Source: Asterias rubens | Taxonomy: Eukaryota; Echinodermata; Asteroidea; Forcipulatida; Asteriidae | Assembly (NCBI RefSeq): GCF_902459465.1 | Contig: NC_047083.1 | Location: 10,035,526-10,099,525, forward strand | Length of the DNA: 64,000 bases | Direction: 5' to 3' | Shown here: piece after piece, positions 23,455-34,829 of the stretch | Layout: every line of letters begins with the position of its first letter | How positions within the stretch are numbered: the stretch's first letter is position 1 | Made by a program: the position numbers and the translations under genes | The notes under the pieces: generated by a model | Seen by the model: only the letters and a program-made list of their open reading frames with translations | Database searches by the model: none | Told to the model about the DNA's origin: nothing

Positions 23455-23740
23455 CGGGCAGTGCATACCTTTGGTAAGACGAGTCTTCTCACTTGGTGTA
23501 TCCCAACATAAAATAACAAACCTTTGAAAATTTGAACTCAATTGGTCATCGAAGTTGCAAGAAAATAATGAAAAAAAAAATTAAATACTTGACTACTTTC
23601 AGATGCATAATAAAAGGCTTCATGGCTGAAGTCGTTTCATATTTGAGTGAGAAATTACCTCTTTCTCAAAAACTATTGTTACTTCGGAGGAAGCCATTTC
23701 TCACAATGTTTTATGATTATCAACAGCTCTTAGTAGAAAC
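23455..23740. mobile_element. TTAA MITE fragment (family 1)
   Basis: Retains TCTTCTCACTTGGTGTATCC, the TTGAACTCAATTGGTCATCG block and TTTCTCACAATGTTTTATGA; the far end is missing. Confidence 0.65.
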
Positions 23741-24422
23741 ATCTCATAGACTGTGTAATGCACACAACTACCACTGATAATCTACATGACTGCGTGCCCA
23801 TGTAAGACCATGCAAGCACAAAACAAAAAGGAAGTAAAAGGACTCAATAGGAAAACTCTTAAGACCCGGGTGCTCCAGCTGAGCAAACCCCTGTACCTTT
23901 GTGTCATACACATCCATTCAGAATCATGTAAGGGTGTTCATCGTCTCTTAAGTAACTAAGCAAAAACTTGCCCCTAATCAGAAGAAATGACAACTGTCTC
24001 GATAGTCTGAGGAATTCAAATGTAACTGGTAACTTGTGATCAAGCACATCATTGTTGTACCAGACAATATTCAAAACTACCATAAAAATGGCTTATTGGG
24101 TCAAACTTGATGGAGCTGCTCTTAAAACACAAAAAGTATCTAAGCACAGCCCAAGTATGCTTACCAGACTAAGGTAACCTACAATGCTAAAATATACAAC
24201 TTGTCACTAAAAATACTGCTTTGTTTGTAGTTGGCACAATTTTTTAAAGCAATATTGTCCGTTTCAAAAGCAGATGATTGAGCAGCTTCACTGTATCCCT
24301 GCTAGTTTGGACGAATGGCAAATTCTACGATCCAGGCAGATATGATTTGGGCCACCCAACCACAACGTTACAATAAACATTCCCTGTCCACTTCCCACTG
24401 ACAATAAAAATTATCTCCCCGG

Positions 24423-24447
24423 CCCCCCCCCCCCCCCCCCCCCCCCC
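24423..24447 (+). repeat. Poly-C tract
   Basis: About 25 C residues; it makes an artefactual poly-Gly ORF on the minus strand. Confidence 0.85.
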
Positions 24448-25706
24448 GCTCATTGTTGATGGGAATACAGAAGACCGCACAATGAGAGAAAACATCAGGT
24501 CCAAATTCAATTTCTATGACCATTGTTAACAACATTGAAGTTTGCAATGAGACATTTATCTTAAGAATTCTAAAAGAAACAAATTTATTTAAAAAAAATT
24601 AAACCATTCAATAAAACAGAAATGACAGAAGAAAACAAAGTTGAGATTTCACTGGTAATCCTTTCTTGTTATTATATTATTAACGGTTTAAAAACCTGAA
24701 TGACAAAACTCTGTCCACATAACATTATGTCCCCCCTATAATTATGGTTAAGCTTTGTCCGAGGTCTTTTTTTTTTTTTACTTAGAAAAATCCCACAGGA
24801 TTCAACTGTATCTATTTGTGTTCATAAAACTGTTGACTTGAGTTGGCGGAAGGATTTGATTGACATTTAATTTGAAATTGTTTCAGTATTTTTTTGCTTT
24901 TGTACCTTTTTATGCTAATGTCAGACTTGCAACTTTGTAAAAAGAGGAAATGGCCGATCACACTTAACCTTTGTACAGTGTTTTTCACTTTTCTATAGCA
25001 CTGTTCTAAAAAGAAAAAGAGGAAATCCGCTGATCAGCTGTTTGTGAAGTGCCTTCCCTTTTATAGCTCCATGCTTAGAGCATTTCACAAACATAGATTA
25101 TACGCCAACAAAATGTATAGCGCCCTCTTTTGGCTAAAGTTACTCCTGCCAATGTTCTGTATGGGGACACACTCTGAGGGAACAAGATCCCATATAAAAC
25201 CGGCTGTGGCAGTAAAATGAATAAAGTTACGTAAAGAAAAAAACAAAAAAAAACAGAGAGAGTTATTTTACCAAAAAACTGCTTTTGAATACTTTACCAA
25301 CTTTACACTTTAAAGTCGTGTCCAACAACACCACTATCTGTAAACTCTAAAAAGATTATAGTGCATTTGTACAGCTCAGCAAAGACCTCAGTACATCATG
25401 TCGCAGCAACTGCCCCTATGCCCCCAGGGCATTGCCTTGGTGCCCCTCAAAACAGCCAGTGTAAATTACCATTTACTTCGTAGAGATGCCCTTTACCGGG
25501 GAAATCTAGGATCCTATCTTTAAATCACATGAAAAACAGAGCCACCCTAATTATTTATATCCTTTCTCAATTTCGTAGTTTTTTTTTGTAGGTGTAAGAT
25601 TTTCTCAAACTGCATTCTCTGTAAACAACGTCCTTTAAAACGCCTCCTTTATTTACTACCAAGGACACGCCCCCAAGCCACTCCCTAAATGTTTGTACAC
25701 AAGTCA

Positions 25707-25798
25707 TCAATAGCGCCACTTGCCGCCGCTGTTTCGACCCCGCCCTCTGCCCCGCCCACCTCTCCACTGATTTCCTCGCTGTCCACGCCCGGCACCAC
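25707..25798 (-). CDS. API5: API5 exon 12 (RG-rich tail)
   Basis: Acceptor TTCATAG (25799), 30 codons then TGA at 25709-25707. The peptide is an Arg-Gly repeat ending RNSGGKWRY, like the RG-rich end of animal API5. The 3' UTR runs below 25707; its end could not be fixed. Confidence 0.88.
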
Positions 25799-28700
25799 CT
25801 ATGAAAGGAAACACAAAATTAGAGTGGGCGGTCAACATTTTGCTCAATGCAAAATTAGAATTGTTTTTTTAGTAAAAGACTATTAGCTTTAGTTTCCCCC
25901 TAACATCAATGTTTGTTAACACTTTTCCTCGTCCTGTAAACAAAATCACTGGCATATTACTTGGATGGGATAACCCTAACCCTAAACGTTGCAATTCTAG
26001 AGCAGTGTCCTACCAACCAGATAACTTAGATTGCCTGGTAGCTAGAGGCAGTCTGAATCCTATGTTTTGGCAGCGAGTACCGCAACGATATCATTTTTTA
26101 GGTAAGGTTTGCGGTTTTGCCAGTTTCCAAAATTTGAAATGCCAGAAAGGAATTTCACAAACTCATATGTAAGGTCGGTCCAACAAAAAAAAAAACAGGA
26201 CAGTTGGCAGACATGTGTTAACCGTTCCATATCAGCTGCGTGGTACCCCGTTACTTACCATAGCCAGCCCCATATTCTGGGTCACTTGGTGCAGCACCAG
26301 CCTTATTGCTGTATTTCCCTGAGGGGGGTTGATACATGGCCCTGGGTGTGTGAGCTTTCTTCTGGGCACCTACGTTTGATTTCTTTGCTGGGGTTGGGTC
26401 GTTGGTAAACGTGATTGGTGTGATGTTCGATCGCTTCTGCCTGAAAATTTAACGGTATGAAATTTTAAAGACACGTTCTAAAATACTCGAAAATATTTGT
26501 GTACATTTTCCCAATAGTTAGAGTCCTCAAGAAAAAATAAATATATTATGAATCCCTTACCACGGGCTAAAACAAGGTAAACATATATCTTTGCCTTCAA
26601 CCACTCCAAGCCCACAATCTGAGATTGTTAAAATGTATTGTTTTTCCGATCAAAAAACCCTGAAAACATGTTTTTAAAAATAATATTTGACCATTAACTT
26701 ACCCTAAGGGTGAAGGCTCGGGACTCGTAGGTTGTTTCTGTATTGGTTTCCAGGAAAGAACAATCGAGCTTTTGTAGGACGGAGGGTTCCGAAATAGGTC
26801 CTAAATAAAACATTAATTTAAATAGATGTTGAATTTGCATCGAGGTTAAAAATCTATAAAATATGAGAATAAAAGGTATGTGGGAAAAAACATTTTAAAA
26901 TTATTAAAAACATTGAAACAAAATACTCATAAAATATAAGAGTAAAAGGTATTGGGGGAAAACATGTTCAATTCATTAAAAACATCGGAACAAAATACTC
27001 ATAAAATATAAGAGTAAAAGGTATTGGAGAAAAACATTTTCAATTCATTAAAAACATTGAAACAAAAATACTCATAAAATATATGAGTAAAAGGTAATGG
27101 GGGAAAACATTTTAAAATTATTAAAAACATTGAAACAAAATACTCATAAAATATAAGAGTAAAAGGTATTGGAGAAAAACATTTTCAATTCATTAAAAAC
27201 ATGGAAACAAAGTATACATTTACAATGTACAACTACAAAAATGCACTGAAAGTACAAGAGTAAAAATTAACAGGGAAAAACATTGCACAGTTAAAAATAC
27301 TGAAATGCAGCACTCATAAAAAACTACAAAATTGTACTGAAAATACAAGAGTAAAAGATACCAGGGAAAAGTATTGCACATTCATTAAAAAGCACTGGAT
27401 CCCAGCACTAAAAAAAATACACCAATTTACTGAAAATATAAAAAAAACGTTGCACATTACTCAGTACTTTCTCGAGTTCTGTGGCAGAAATCCACAAGCA
27501 AATTATGAAGATGCTGGTCTTTAATAATTACCAAAAGTATCTGCTTTTGAAGTAGGAAATTTGCAAGCAACCATGGTAACTCACCTTAATAAGTGTATTT
27601 ATGTTGTTGGTGACTCGTAGCGCCACAACTTTCAGTTTATTTTCCTCTTTTTTCATTTCGTCGCCAACTTTACCCTGCAGTGCGATTCTTAACTGTTTCA
27701 CGTACAACTGCGTTCCTCTTGCGAAATACTGTAATCTGAATAAGAAGAATAATAGTAACAAGTTCTTATATAGTGCATTTCACATAACCGTATCAATGCG
27801 CATTACATTAGTGCACTGGGCCCAATTTCATAGAGCTGCTAAGCACAAAAATTTGCTAAGCATGACATTTCTTCCCTGATAAAAACAGGATTACCAGCCA
27901 AATTTCCATTTGTTACATAGTGCTTGTTACTGTTATTCAGCTTTTGTTTGCTTATCCTGAAAATCACATGGAAATTTGATTGGTAAACCTGTTTTTATCA
28001 AGGAAGAAATTTCATGCTAAGCAAATTTTTGTGCTTAGCAGCTCTATGAAATTGGGCCCTGGTCATAGGGCCAATAACATCCCTTTTTAATATTTCTCAG
28101 CTCCCTAGGGAGTATACAGCATCGAGCTGCCGTGGCGCTCCAAAGGCTTTATCATACACAATATCAACCTCTACCCTCACAGGTACCCATTTATACTCCT
28201 GGGTGAAGAGAAGCAATTAGGGTAAAGTATCTTGCTTAAAGGCAGTGGACACTATTGGTAATTGTCAAAGACTAGCCTTCACACTTGGTGTATCTCAACA
28301 TATGCATAACATAACTAACCTGTGAAAATTTGAACTCAATCGGTCATCAAAGTTGCGAGATAATAATGAAAGAAAAAAACATCCTTGTCACACGAAGTTG
28401 TGTGCTTTCAGATGCTTGATTTTGTGACCTCAAATTCTAAATCTGAGGTCTCGAAATCAAATTCGTGGAAAATAACTTCTTTCTCGTAAACTATATTACT
28501 TCAGAGGAAGCCGTTTTTCACAATGTTTTATACTACCAACCTCTCCCCATTACTCGTTACCAAGTAAGGTTTATGCTTATAATTATTTTGAGTAAATACC
28601 AATAGTGTCCACTGCCTTTAACCGTTCGGCTAGTACAGATGTAGTTCCTACCTGACTTTGAAGTCTTTCAGCCTGTCTGCGTTCTCCTCAGCGACGAGGA

Positions 28701-31700
28701 AATCCGGCTGCTTTTTAGCCAATTGGTAGAATGTGTACATGAGGCATTCTACGTACGAGAACTGAAGCTTCGGTTCATCAGTGGCTTTTCCATTCTCTGT
28801 GTCCTCGCCCTCTGGATCCGCAGGGGGTAGTGGCATATATTCCTACAATGGATGGGAATATAATTGAGTTAGAGACTCAACATTAAAGAGACACGCTGCC
28901 TTGGATCGGTCGTGTTGGTCCATGAAAAACGTTTTAAACCGTTTTGTTATAAAATGCATATGGTTAGAAAAATGTTTTAAAAGTGCTTAGAAACCTGGTA
29001 TTAAGCACTATATAAATGCATGTTATCATTATTATTATTATTTTATAACAATCCACACAAATATGCCTCTAAAGGCTTAAAGGCAGTGGACACTATTGGT
29101 AATTGTCAAAGACTAGCCTTCACACTTGGTGTATCTCAACATATGCATAACATTACTAACCTGTGAAAATTTGAGCTCAATCGGTCATCAAAGTTGCGAG
29201 ATAATAATGAAAGAAAAAACACCCTTGTCACACGAAGTTGTGTGCATTTAGATGGTTGATTTCGAGACCTCAAGTTCTAAATCTGAGGTCTCGAAATCAA
29301 ATTCGTGGAAAATTACTTCTTTCTCGAAAACTATGGCACTTCAGAGGGAGCCGTTTCTCACAATGATTTATACTATCAACCTCTCCCTATTACTCGTCAT
29401 CAAGTGAGGTTTTATGCTAATAATTACTTTGAGTAATTACCAAGAGTGTCCACTGCCTTTAAGGACACAGGTGTCACAACTAGAACTCGAACCTTAACTC
29501 TGCCGATCAGAAACACAAGAGTTTGAATTCTGTGCTCTAAACCACTTGGGCACCACACCACACTTTGCGTGTTTCAGCCCAATACTCTAGCTTATGCATG
29601 CGGCGAACCCTGATTTTCTTTGCAAAAACATTTTACTGAAATGTCCTACCCCAACCTACCACCAGTTTGCTGAAGACGTTTTTAAGTCCATCATCGCTTC
29701 CTAATTCAAGAGTAAATGTTGACATATCCGCAAGTTGACGCAACACCTCTAGTTTGATGTCGTACTCTAGAACCGGTTTACTCTTCTCTTCCTCGTCTTT
29801 CTTGCTCTCGCTCCCTGGCACCACGATGTCCGATAAAACAGGCAGGACGTTGTTGCACATGTACACCATGAACTTGGTGGAGGCAACAGTTAGCTGGGGG
29901 GTAAAACAAACACAAGATTATTTCACCTTTATATAGATTAGGTTTCGCGTGCGAACAGATATGGCTTGTTATAATCCGGGAGTCATTTTTAAAAACCATT
30001 TGTATCCAAGTTCGCCCAAGCAAGAAGAAAAATGATTGAATTTGTAAAGAACTCAGGGGAGCTGAAGGTAGAAATTGTAGTCTAGATTGTAGGATGGAGT
30101 GAAACATCCACCAGGCAAGGAGTTCCAAAGAGATGCAGTACGTGGAATAAAGCTGTTAGAATGGATCCTTGTTCTACATCTCAACAAAGCAAGCGTGTGT
30201 CTTGTTTCACGCTCAAGCACCCTAATAGGAGGAACTAGGTCGGACACACTGGTGGCACATTTATGGCCTGTATGCTTCGTTTTTGAAAGGGCAAGGGCAC
30301 CAAGGCATTTTCTCTCTAGTAAAGGGCACCCTATGAGTAAATTTTAAATTTTAACTGGAGCATTTCAAAAGCACCAAGGCATCGACCAGGGGCAACAAAG
30401 GCAAGTATCTTTCCTGATAACAATATCTGTAGAATAGACATTAGGCTGGCTACAGACCTACCCTGGGAAAGAGGTTGTAACGTTGACCCCAACACTTCAC
30501 CAACAAGATTAACAATACGCTTCTGCACCCTATCTCATAAAGATAAGTGATCTACGCAGAAGCTCAAATCTTTAGTTCCTATCCCGCTCTTGTCGATTTT
30601 TCAACCCCAATTCACTTCAAGATAGAACCAAGATCAAGTCTCTGTACTTACTGAAAAGAAATGCAGAGCTTCTCGGACACATTGGATTAATCTATCGACG
30701 CTGTCTGGATCTTCAGGCTAAAAAAAGGAAAATAATTTACAGAAAAAACGTCAACAAATTTACACTGTATCACTTTCGTATTCTGGCGCATCTAGTATTA
30801 TTCTGATGATGACGTTAGTTTAATTGGGTCAAAAGGGGTTTTCCTCCCATGTCAAAATGGGAATTTCTTCAATGTCTTCACTACGAAAAGTTGGTGTGAT
30901 GTTTTCTATTAGGATGTTTAGCCGACTGCATAATTAAAATAATTCAGATTGATTTGTCCTTCTCATTTTATAGTTACTTCCCTAAACAGATTGTTACCGG
31001 AGAGTGCGTCATCATTTTCTGATAACTGGTCCACTGTGCACTGTGCTATGAAAACTGCTGTTGATAACCAGCCATGCAACGTGCCCTGACTGGTTCTAAA
31101 TAGTCGACTAGCTTACTCCAATTATCGTCGACTAAACAGAGTTTGAGATAACTTTAATAGTCAAACTATATTCAACGATAGTCCTTGCACAAATTTGAAC
31201 TTGATTTCATTCTATTTATACATCAGATGTTATATTTTTACTGACTGTTTTTTTTGTAAACTGTTCGGCTTTTAGTTGCTGTATTGCAGTATTTTAATAA
31301 ACATTATGTTGAGTAACTTTTGTTGTATCCGGACTGAAGTAATCACATGCTCATTTGTCTTCATTTTAAGTTACTTCCTAATTAGGTTGTTACCTGGAAT
31401 GGCGACTTTATATCTGCTTGCTCAGCTACAAGGTCCACCATCTGCTGTCTGCCTGTCTCCGTCTGCATGGCAGACATTTTAGAAAGCAGTTGCATGAAAA
31501 GGACAAATTCCTCACCCGTTACATCAGCTAATACCTGTAAGGGACAAATTAATAAATGTATTATATAGTATAGATAGTTCCAACATGACGTAAATCATAC
31601 AGCCATGCGTTTTGCGCGGAACGGCGTGCAGCACGCTAACATTTCACAAACTTGTCGCCTGATTGGTTATTTAACAATGTGGCTACGCATTAACAAACTG

Positions 31701-34692
31701 AGCGCTTGATGCGCCTGCAAGCCAAAATGCAATTTGCCCGTAAAAATGGCGTCTATTGCAACTTATTTATTGTTCATGATTCTTTATTTGCACCGAATGA
31801 TGCGCACTGTGGAAGTGTTGTGGCGGAGCGGTTAAGAGCACCGAATTCAAACTTTGGTGTTTCTGATCAGCAGAGTGTGGGTTAGAATCCCCAGGCATGA
31901 CACTTGTGTCCTTAAGCAAGACACTTAACCATTGCTTCGTCCTTCGGGAGGGACAAGAGGCCGTTGGTCCTGTGTGTTGTGTAACGCACCTTCAAGGAAA
32001 TACGTATGTTAAAGTGCCTTGAGCATCACTAAGTGATGGATATGTGCGCTATATAAAAAAAACATGGTTATTATTATTATTAGTTAATTACACAAATTTA
32101 CATTGTAAGGTTGTCAGTTCCTAGTGCAACCGAAAATAAACTGGAACCTACCTCTTTGGTCTTTTCAATGATGAACTCTTCAACCTCCTTGGGCAGAGGG
32201 TCTGAGGATCCCAACTTCAGTCGAGAGTTCAAGAACTTAATGGCTCTCTCTCTCACTAGGTCCTCACCGGAGAGAATTTGACTAAAGAGTCCGCCCAGAG
32301 TGCCTGCAAACACATAAAACGTTGCGTAATACTTTGATAAATACTCCAAAAATTAAAGCCACTGGATACTATTGGTAACTGCTCAAAATAATTGTTAGCA
32401 TAAAAACTTACTTGTTTCTTAGCGATCAATGGAGTGGAGAGACGTTGATAGTATAAAACATTGTGAGAAACGACTCCCTCTGAAGTAACGTCGCTTTCGA
32501 GAAGGAAAATATTTCTCACTAAAATTTTGGAATTTGATTTCTAGACCTCAGAATTTGATTTTGAGGTCTCGAATTCAAGCATCTGGAAGAACACAACTTT
32601 GTGTGACAAGGATACACCAAGTCAGATGACTGGTCTCTGACAATTACCCAAGGTGTCCAGTGTCTTTATGACCATAAAACTTACTAGCAGCATTCCATGG
32701 TATAAAGCAATTGGCGACACATTTCAGGTTTTGTAAAAAGATGTACGCCCCAAATTTGTTGTATTGACAAAATAAGACTGCCAGGGCTAAATAACGCAGT
32801 TGGTATAGCATCTACACGTTATTCTGAGGATATTGGTTTATTTAAAACATTTAAACTTTGCAGCCAAATCCTGAATTGTGTTTAAAATAGAGAGTTTTAT
32901 AAAAGTAGATTTGTTAAAAACTACAGAAAAACCCTGCTCTTATAAATTTGTCTTTGTTTTTTTTCGAAATAAGGAATGAAATACTTGCGTACCTTTCATG
33001 TCAATTTTGAAGAGTGACATGAGGGAAATGTTGACAATGTTGACCTCCTGTGGGTCATCAGACTGAAGAAGCTGAGTCAAGACGTCAGCGATTCGCAACA
33101 AATGGTTTGTATTCTCCTTGCAAAGGTTTGGCAACTCTTTGATCGCTGATCTCCTAATCTGCACAAATAAAGAAAAAATTGCGACTCATTTTGACATTGA
33201 CGCTAGGAAAGAACCGATAGCTAAGCCTTGGCCACTAGTGCGCTTAGTGTCGTAGCCGCGACTATTGATTGCTTTGTGGGGTTGAGATTTCTGTTTTTCA
33301 ACAACTTGGTTAATCGTGCCCCCACAACTACTACAAAAAAGGTCGGAATTACTATAAAAACAGTTGCGACTACCTGTTTGATGAACCAATTGTGTCTCTC
33401 ACGACTATTGAGGACAACATGATTTGATTACAAAACACAATCAGACATATCTTCAGCAATGTATCTTTGGAATTAAAAATTTGTCGCGCCTTAAGCTGAA
33501 TTTGTGACTATTTAATGTGCGACTAGTCGAGTAGTTATTCCATTAGTCGCTCAGGCCTAATGCAGGCCTGTAAGCTTTGTTTTTGAAAGGGCATGGGCAC
33601 GAAGACATTTTCTCCTCGGTACGGGCACCCTATGAGGAAACTGTAAATTTCTACTGGAGCATTTCAAGGGCACCAAGGCAATGACCAGGGGGGCGTTGAG
33701 GCAATCGCCTTCGTTGCCTCTATGAAGTATCAGTTTCTACTGGAGCATTTCAAGGGCACCAAGGCAATGACCAGGGGGGCGTTGAGGCAATCGCCTTCGT
33801 TGCCTCCATGAAGGCCTGCTAAGAATAGTCATTCTACTCACCATACAATCGTCATCTTCGCATAGATCTAGCTGTGCATTGATTGCAGTGTCTTCCAGAT
33901 CACTAAAGAACTTAAAGAATCGAGGGATGAACTGGGCCGCTAGTTTCTTCTCACTAGTGCCTGCCGTTATGGCACTCAGTATTGAACGATACTCATCCTG
34001 GTGCTGGAGGAGGAGAGAGAAAGTAATGATAGAGAATAAATAATTAGTTTCAAATACTTAAACGTTGCCTTGGATCGGACGAGTTGGTCTATTTAAAACG
34101 TTTGAAACCGTTTGTTATGAACAGCATTAGGCCTATGTGTTTAGAATGAGATGTTGAGTATAGTTTTTTTAGTTTAAAATAAAAAAAAGTGGTAAACAAA
34201 TATTGACGTTTATTTTCTACCTCCGCCCTGCGCGCGATTGTAATTGTAATAATATAAATAATATTTTTTTTTAAATGAAGTATGCCTTACATAACAAAAA
34301 TGTTTACATATGGGTACATCATATATCAATCAATGATCAAACTAACTCATTGAAAAAAATGGTGGGAAAAGTTTCCGTATGGCGCCACCACTTTTTCATT
34401 CGATATAAAATAATATAGGAACTTATTTACCTGATTGCTATATCCCTTTTTTGTAAAAATGAGTGAAAAAGTGGTGGCGCCATACGGAAAGTTATCCAAA
34501 TGGCGATGTAGAAACTAGACTTCTAGTGATTAATAAGGTCGAGTTGTCTCTACTATTGCAAACGGTACACACAAACAAAAACAGGTTTGATCTAAAAACT
34601 GTCGTTTTATTTAACCTGCTCACCTCTCCAGCTTTATCACCTGCATCAGCAAGCACCCCATAGTCCTTGTAAAGTTGTTCCACTGTAACCAT
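25707..34692 (-). CDS. API5: Apoptosis inhibitor 5 (API5/AAC-11), 12 exons
   Basis: 567-aa API5 homologue, a nuclear all-helical ARM/HEAT-like scaffold that restrains E2F1- and Acinus-dependent apoptosis in animals. Twelve exons join with consistent phases and GT-AG sites: 34692-34624, 34003-33842, 33158-32993, 32303-32152, 31534-31394, 30717-30652, 29893-29660, 28842-28652, 27735-27585, 26800-26703, 26440-26259 and 25798-25707. The product runs from MVTVEQLYKDYGVLADAGDK to an RG-rich tail ending KWRY. Landmarks are AAQFIPRFF, LCEDDDCMIRRSAIKELP, GGLFSQILSGEDLVRERAIKF, EYMPLPP, EPKLQFSYVECL, LQYFARG, NNINTLIK and YQPPSGKYSN. Human API5 is about 524 aa; the extra length is mostly in low-complexity parts. 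The RG tail is a likely methylation or RNA-binding segment. Exon 8 has an unusual transposon setting (see findings). Confidence 0.95.
25950..26075 (-). mobile_element. tRNA-like SINE (second type), API5 intron 11
   Basis: Contains GTTGCAATTCTAGAGCAGTG and TTGCCTGGTAGCTAGAGGCA, shared with copies at 44.1, 45.1 and 50.0 kb; the box B half is damaged here. Confidence 0.6.
26259..26440 (-). CDS. API5: API5 exon 11
   Basis: Acceptor TTTTCAG (26441), donor GTAAGT (26258). Begins GQKRS, has several Lys pairs that may serve as a nuclear localisation signal, and contains YQPPSGKYSN as in other API5 proteins. Confidence 0.9.
26703..26800 (-). CDS. API5: API5 exon 10
   Basis: Acceptor ATTTAG (26801), donor GTAAGT (26702). 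Encodes DLFRNPPSYKSSIVLSWKPI, then a Pro/Ser stretch, ending two bases into a Gly codon. Confidence 0.92.
26854..27430. repeat. 72-bp tandem repeat in API5 intron 9
   Basis: Five good copies (to about 27235) of an AT-rich unit with ATAAGAGTAAAAGGTATTGG and TTCATTAAAAACATTG, then decaying copies to about 27430. Units alternate between AATTATTAAAAAC and AATTCATTAAAAAC types. Confidence 0.8.
27585..27735 (-). CDS. API5: API5 exon 9
   Basis: Acceptor TATTCAG (27736), donor GTGAGT (27584). Encodes LQYFARGTQLYVKQLRIALQ and KVVALRVTNNINTLIK. A minus-strand SINE ends within about 10 bp of the acceptor. Confidence 0.93.
27820..28068. mobile_element. MITE family 2 (best-preserved copy)
   Basis: 249 bp with inverted ends GGGCCCAATTTCATAGAGCT and the inverse, and inner CTAAGCACAAAAATTTGCTA arms. 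Inserted in the tail of a SINE. Confidence 0.88.
28236..28621. mobile_element. TTAA MITE E (family 1), left of API5 exon 8
   Basis: 386 bp including TTAA at both edges. Ends AGGCAGTGGACACTATTGGT and ACCAATAGTGTCCACTGCCT are perfect inverses. The left flank is SINE, the right flank is API5 intron. Confidence 0.92.
28652..28842 (-). CDS. API5: API5 exon 8 (between two TTAA MITEs)
   Basis: Acceptor TTGTAG (28843), donor GTAGGA (28651). It encodes EYMPLPP, an acidic linker, and EPKLQFSYVECLMYTF through DRLKDFKVR, a conserved API5 segment, so the exon is needed. It is flanked by MITE copies at 28236-28621 and 29077-29462, outside which lie the two halves of one SINE. Confidence 0.93.
29077..29462. 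mobile_element. TTAA MITE F (family 1), right of API5 exon 8
   Basis: 386 bp, the same length and orientation as copy E, TTAA at both edges. The left flank is API5 intron, the right flank continues the SINE exactly where copy E's left flank stopped. Confidence 0.92.
29660..29893 (-). CDS. API5: API5 exon 7
   Basis: 78 codons, acceptor CCCCCAG (29894), donor GTAGGT (29659). It includes an acidic/basic insert (SESKKDEEEKSKP) not present in the vertebrate protein as I remember it, then YDIKLEVLRQLADMSTF. Confidence 0.92.
30053..30250 (-). pseudogene. Non-LTR retrotransposon 3' end remnant
   Basis: The minus strand encodes a LINE C-terminal signature, SNSFIPRTASLWNSLPGGCF, then TPSYNLDYN, in an API5 intron. 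Only this tail is kept. Confidence 0.7.
30264..30420. repeat. Dispersed repeat shared with 33.55-33.81 kb
   Basis: Shares GGCCTGTATGCTTCGTTTTTG-like and GGAGCATTTCAAAAGCACCA sequence with the duplicated segment at 33648-33808. Family unknown. Confidence 0.55.
30652..30717 (-). CDS. API5: API5 exon 6
   Basis: A short 22-codon exon between acceptor TTTTTAG (30718) and donor GTAAGT (30651). It encodes PEDPDSVDRLIQCVREALHF, which matches the family and shows no small exon is missing here. Confidence 0.9.
31394..31534 (-). CDS. API5: API5 exon 5
   Basis: 47 codons, acceptor CTTACAG (31535), donor GTAACA (31393). Contains DVTGEEFVLFMQLL and GRQQMVDLVAEQAD. Confidence 0.93.
31815..32080 (+). mobile_element. 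tRNA-Leu-derived SINE, full length
   Basis: GTGTTGTGGCGGAGCGGTTA (box A), CAA in the anticodon position, a long variable arm (TTTCTGATCAGCAGAG), box B, then GACACTTGTGTCCTTAAGCA, a body of about 150 bp and an ATTATTATTATT tail. Best reference copy of the family in the window. Confidence 0.85.
32152..32303 (-). CDS. API5: API5 exon 4
   Basis: Acceptor TTTGCAG (32304), donor GTAGGT (32151). It encodes GGLFSQILSGEDLVRERAIKF and ends in phase 0 after EKTKE. A TTAA MITE lies only about 50 bp upstream of it (32352). Confidence 0.93.
32352..32668. mobile_element. TTAA MITE (family 1), internally deleted
   Basis: Starts TTAAAGCCACTGGATACTAT and ends GGTGTCCAGTGTCTTTA; shortened in the right half. 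It begins about 50 bp upstream of API5 exon 4's acceptor. Confidence 0.8.
32993..33158 (-). CDS. API5: API5 exon 3
   Basis: Acceptor TGTGCAG (33159), donor GTACGC (32992). It encodes IRRSAIKELP and the following helices to KIDMKG, leaving one base that pairs with exon 4. Confidence 0.93.
33648..33808. repeat. Direct duplication of ~75 bp in API5 intron 2
   Basis: The segment from TTTCTACTGGAGCATTTCAA to TCGCCTTCGTTGCCTC occurs twice, 86 bp apart, with almost no differences, implying a recent duplication. Confidence 0.85.
33842..34003 (-). CDS. API5: API5 exon 2
   Basis: 54 codons between acceptor CTCCAG (34004) and donor GTGAGT (33841). It contains KKLAAQFIPRFFKFF and INAQLDLCED, helices of the N-terminal ARM-like domain. 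Confidence 0.93.
34624..34692 (-). CDS. API5: API5 exon 1
   Basis: Start codon at 34692-34690, 23 codons, donor GTGAGC at 34623, phase 0. The N terminus matches the API5 start closely, which fixes the initiation codon. Confidence 0.92.
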
Positions 34693-34816
34693 GTTGAAAT
34701 CTGGCGTTGTTTTTGCAAACGATGGCAATAAAACCCAACAATTATTGCACCGGGTTTTCCAAAGAATCACGCTCCTCTGTAAAAATGTATGGACGCCGCG
34801 TGGATAGTTTTCACTC

Positions 34817-34829
34817 CCAAGAGGGCGCT
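34817..34829. promoter_or_regulatory. CTCF-like motif upstream of API5
   Basis: CCAAGAGGGCGCT, about 125 bp upstream of the API5 start codon. It resembles the animal CTCF core. Binding is not shown. Confidence 0.35.

Larger units (their letters stand above)
20750..25706. other. POLR1F-API5 intergenic region
   Basis: Apart from the MITEs, two SINEs and the poly-C tract listed separately, no gene is seen. The right part (roughly 24.5-25.7 kb) probably includes the API5 3' UTR. AGCGCCCTCTTTTGG at 25119-25133 is a CTCF-like motif. Confidence 0.5.
27742..29570 (-). mobile_element. SINE interrupted by a MITE and by the block carrying API5 exon 8
   Basis: Pieces at about 27742-27818, 28069-28239 and 29459-29570 make one tRNA-Leu-derived SINE on the minus strand. 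The 5' half (29570-29459) ends in GTGTCCTTAA and the 3' half starts at the same TTAA (28239). Joined, they restore the consensus CTTGCTTAAGGACAC seen uninterrupted at about 31908. MITE family 2 (27820-28068) splits the tail. Confidence 0.7.

Noticed and set aside
24325..24510. ORF with a poly-Gly run
   Set aside because: Created by the poly-C tract.
26854..27430. CRISPR-like array of regular repeats
   Set aside because: Direct repeats without unique spacers, in an intron of a eukaryotic gene; a simple tandem repeat.
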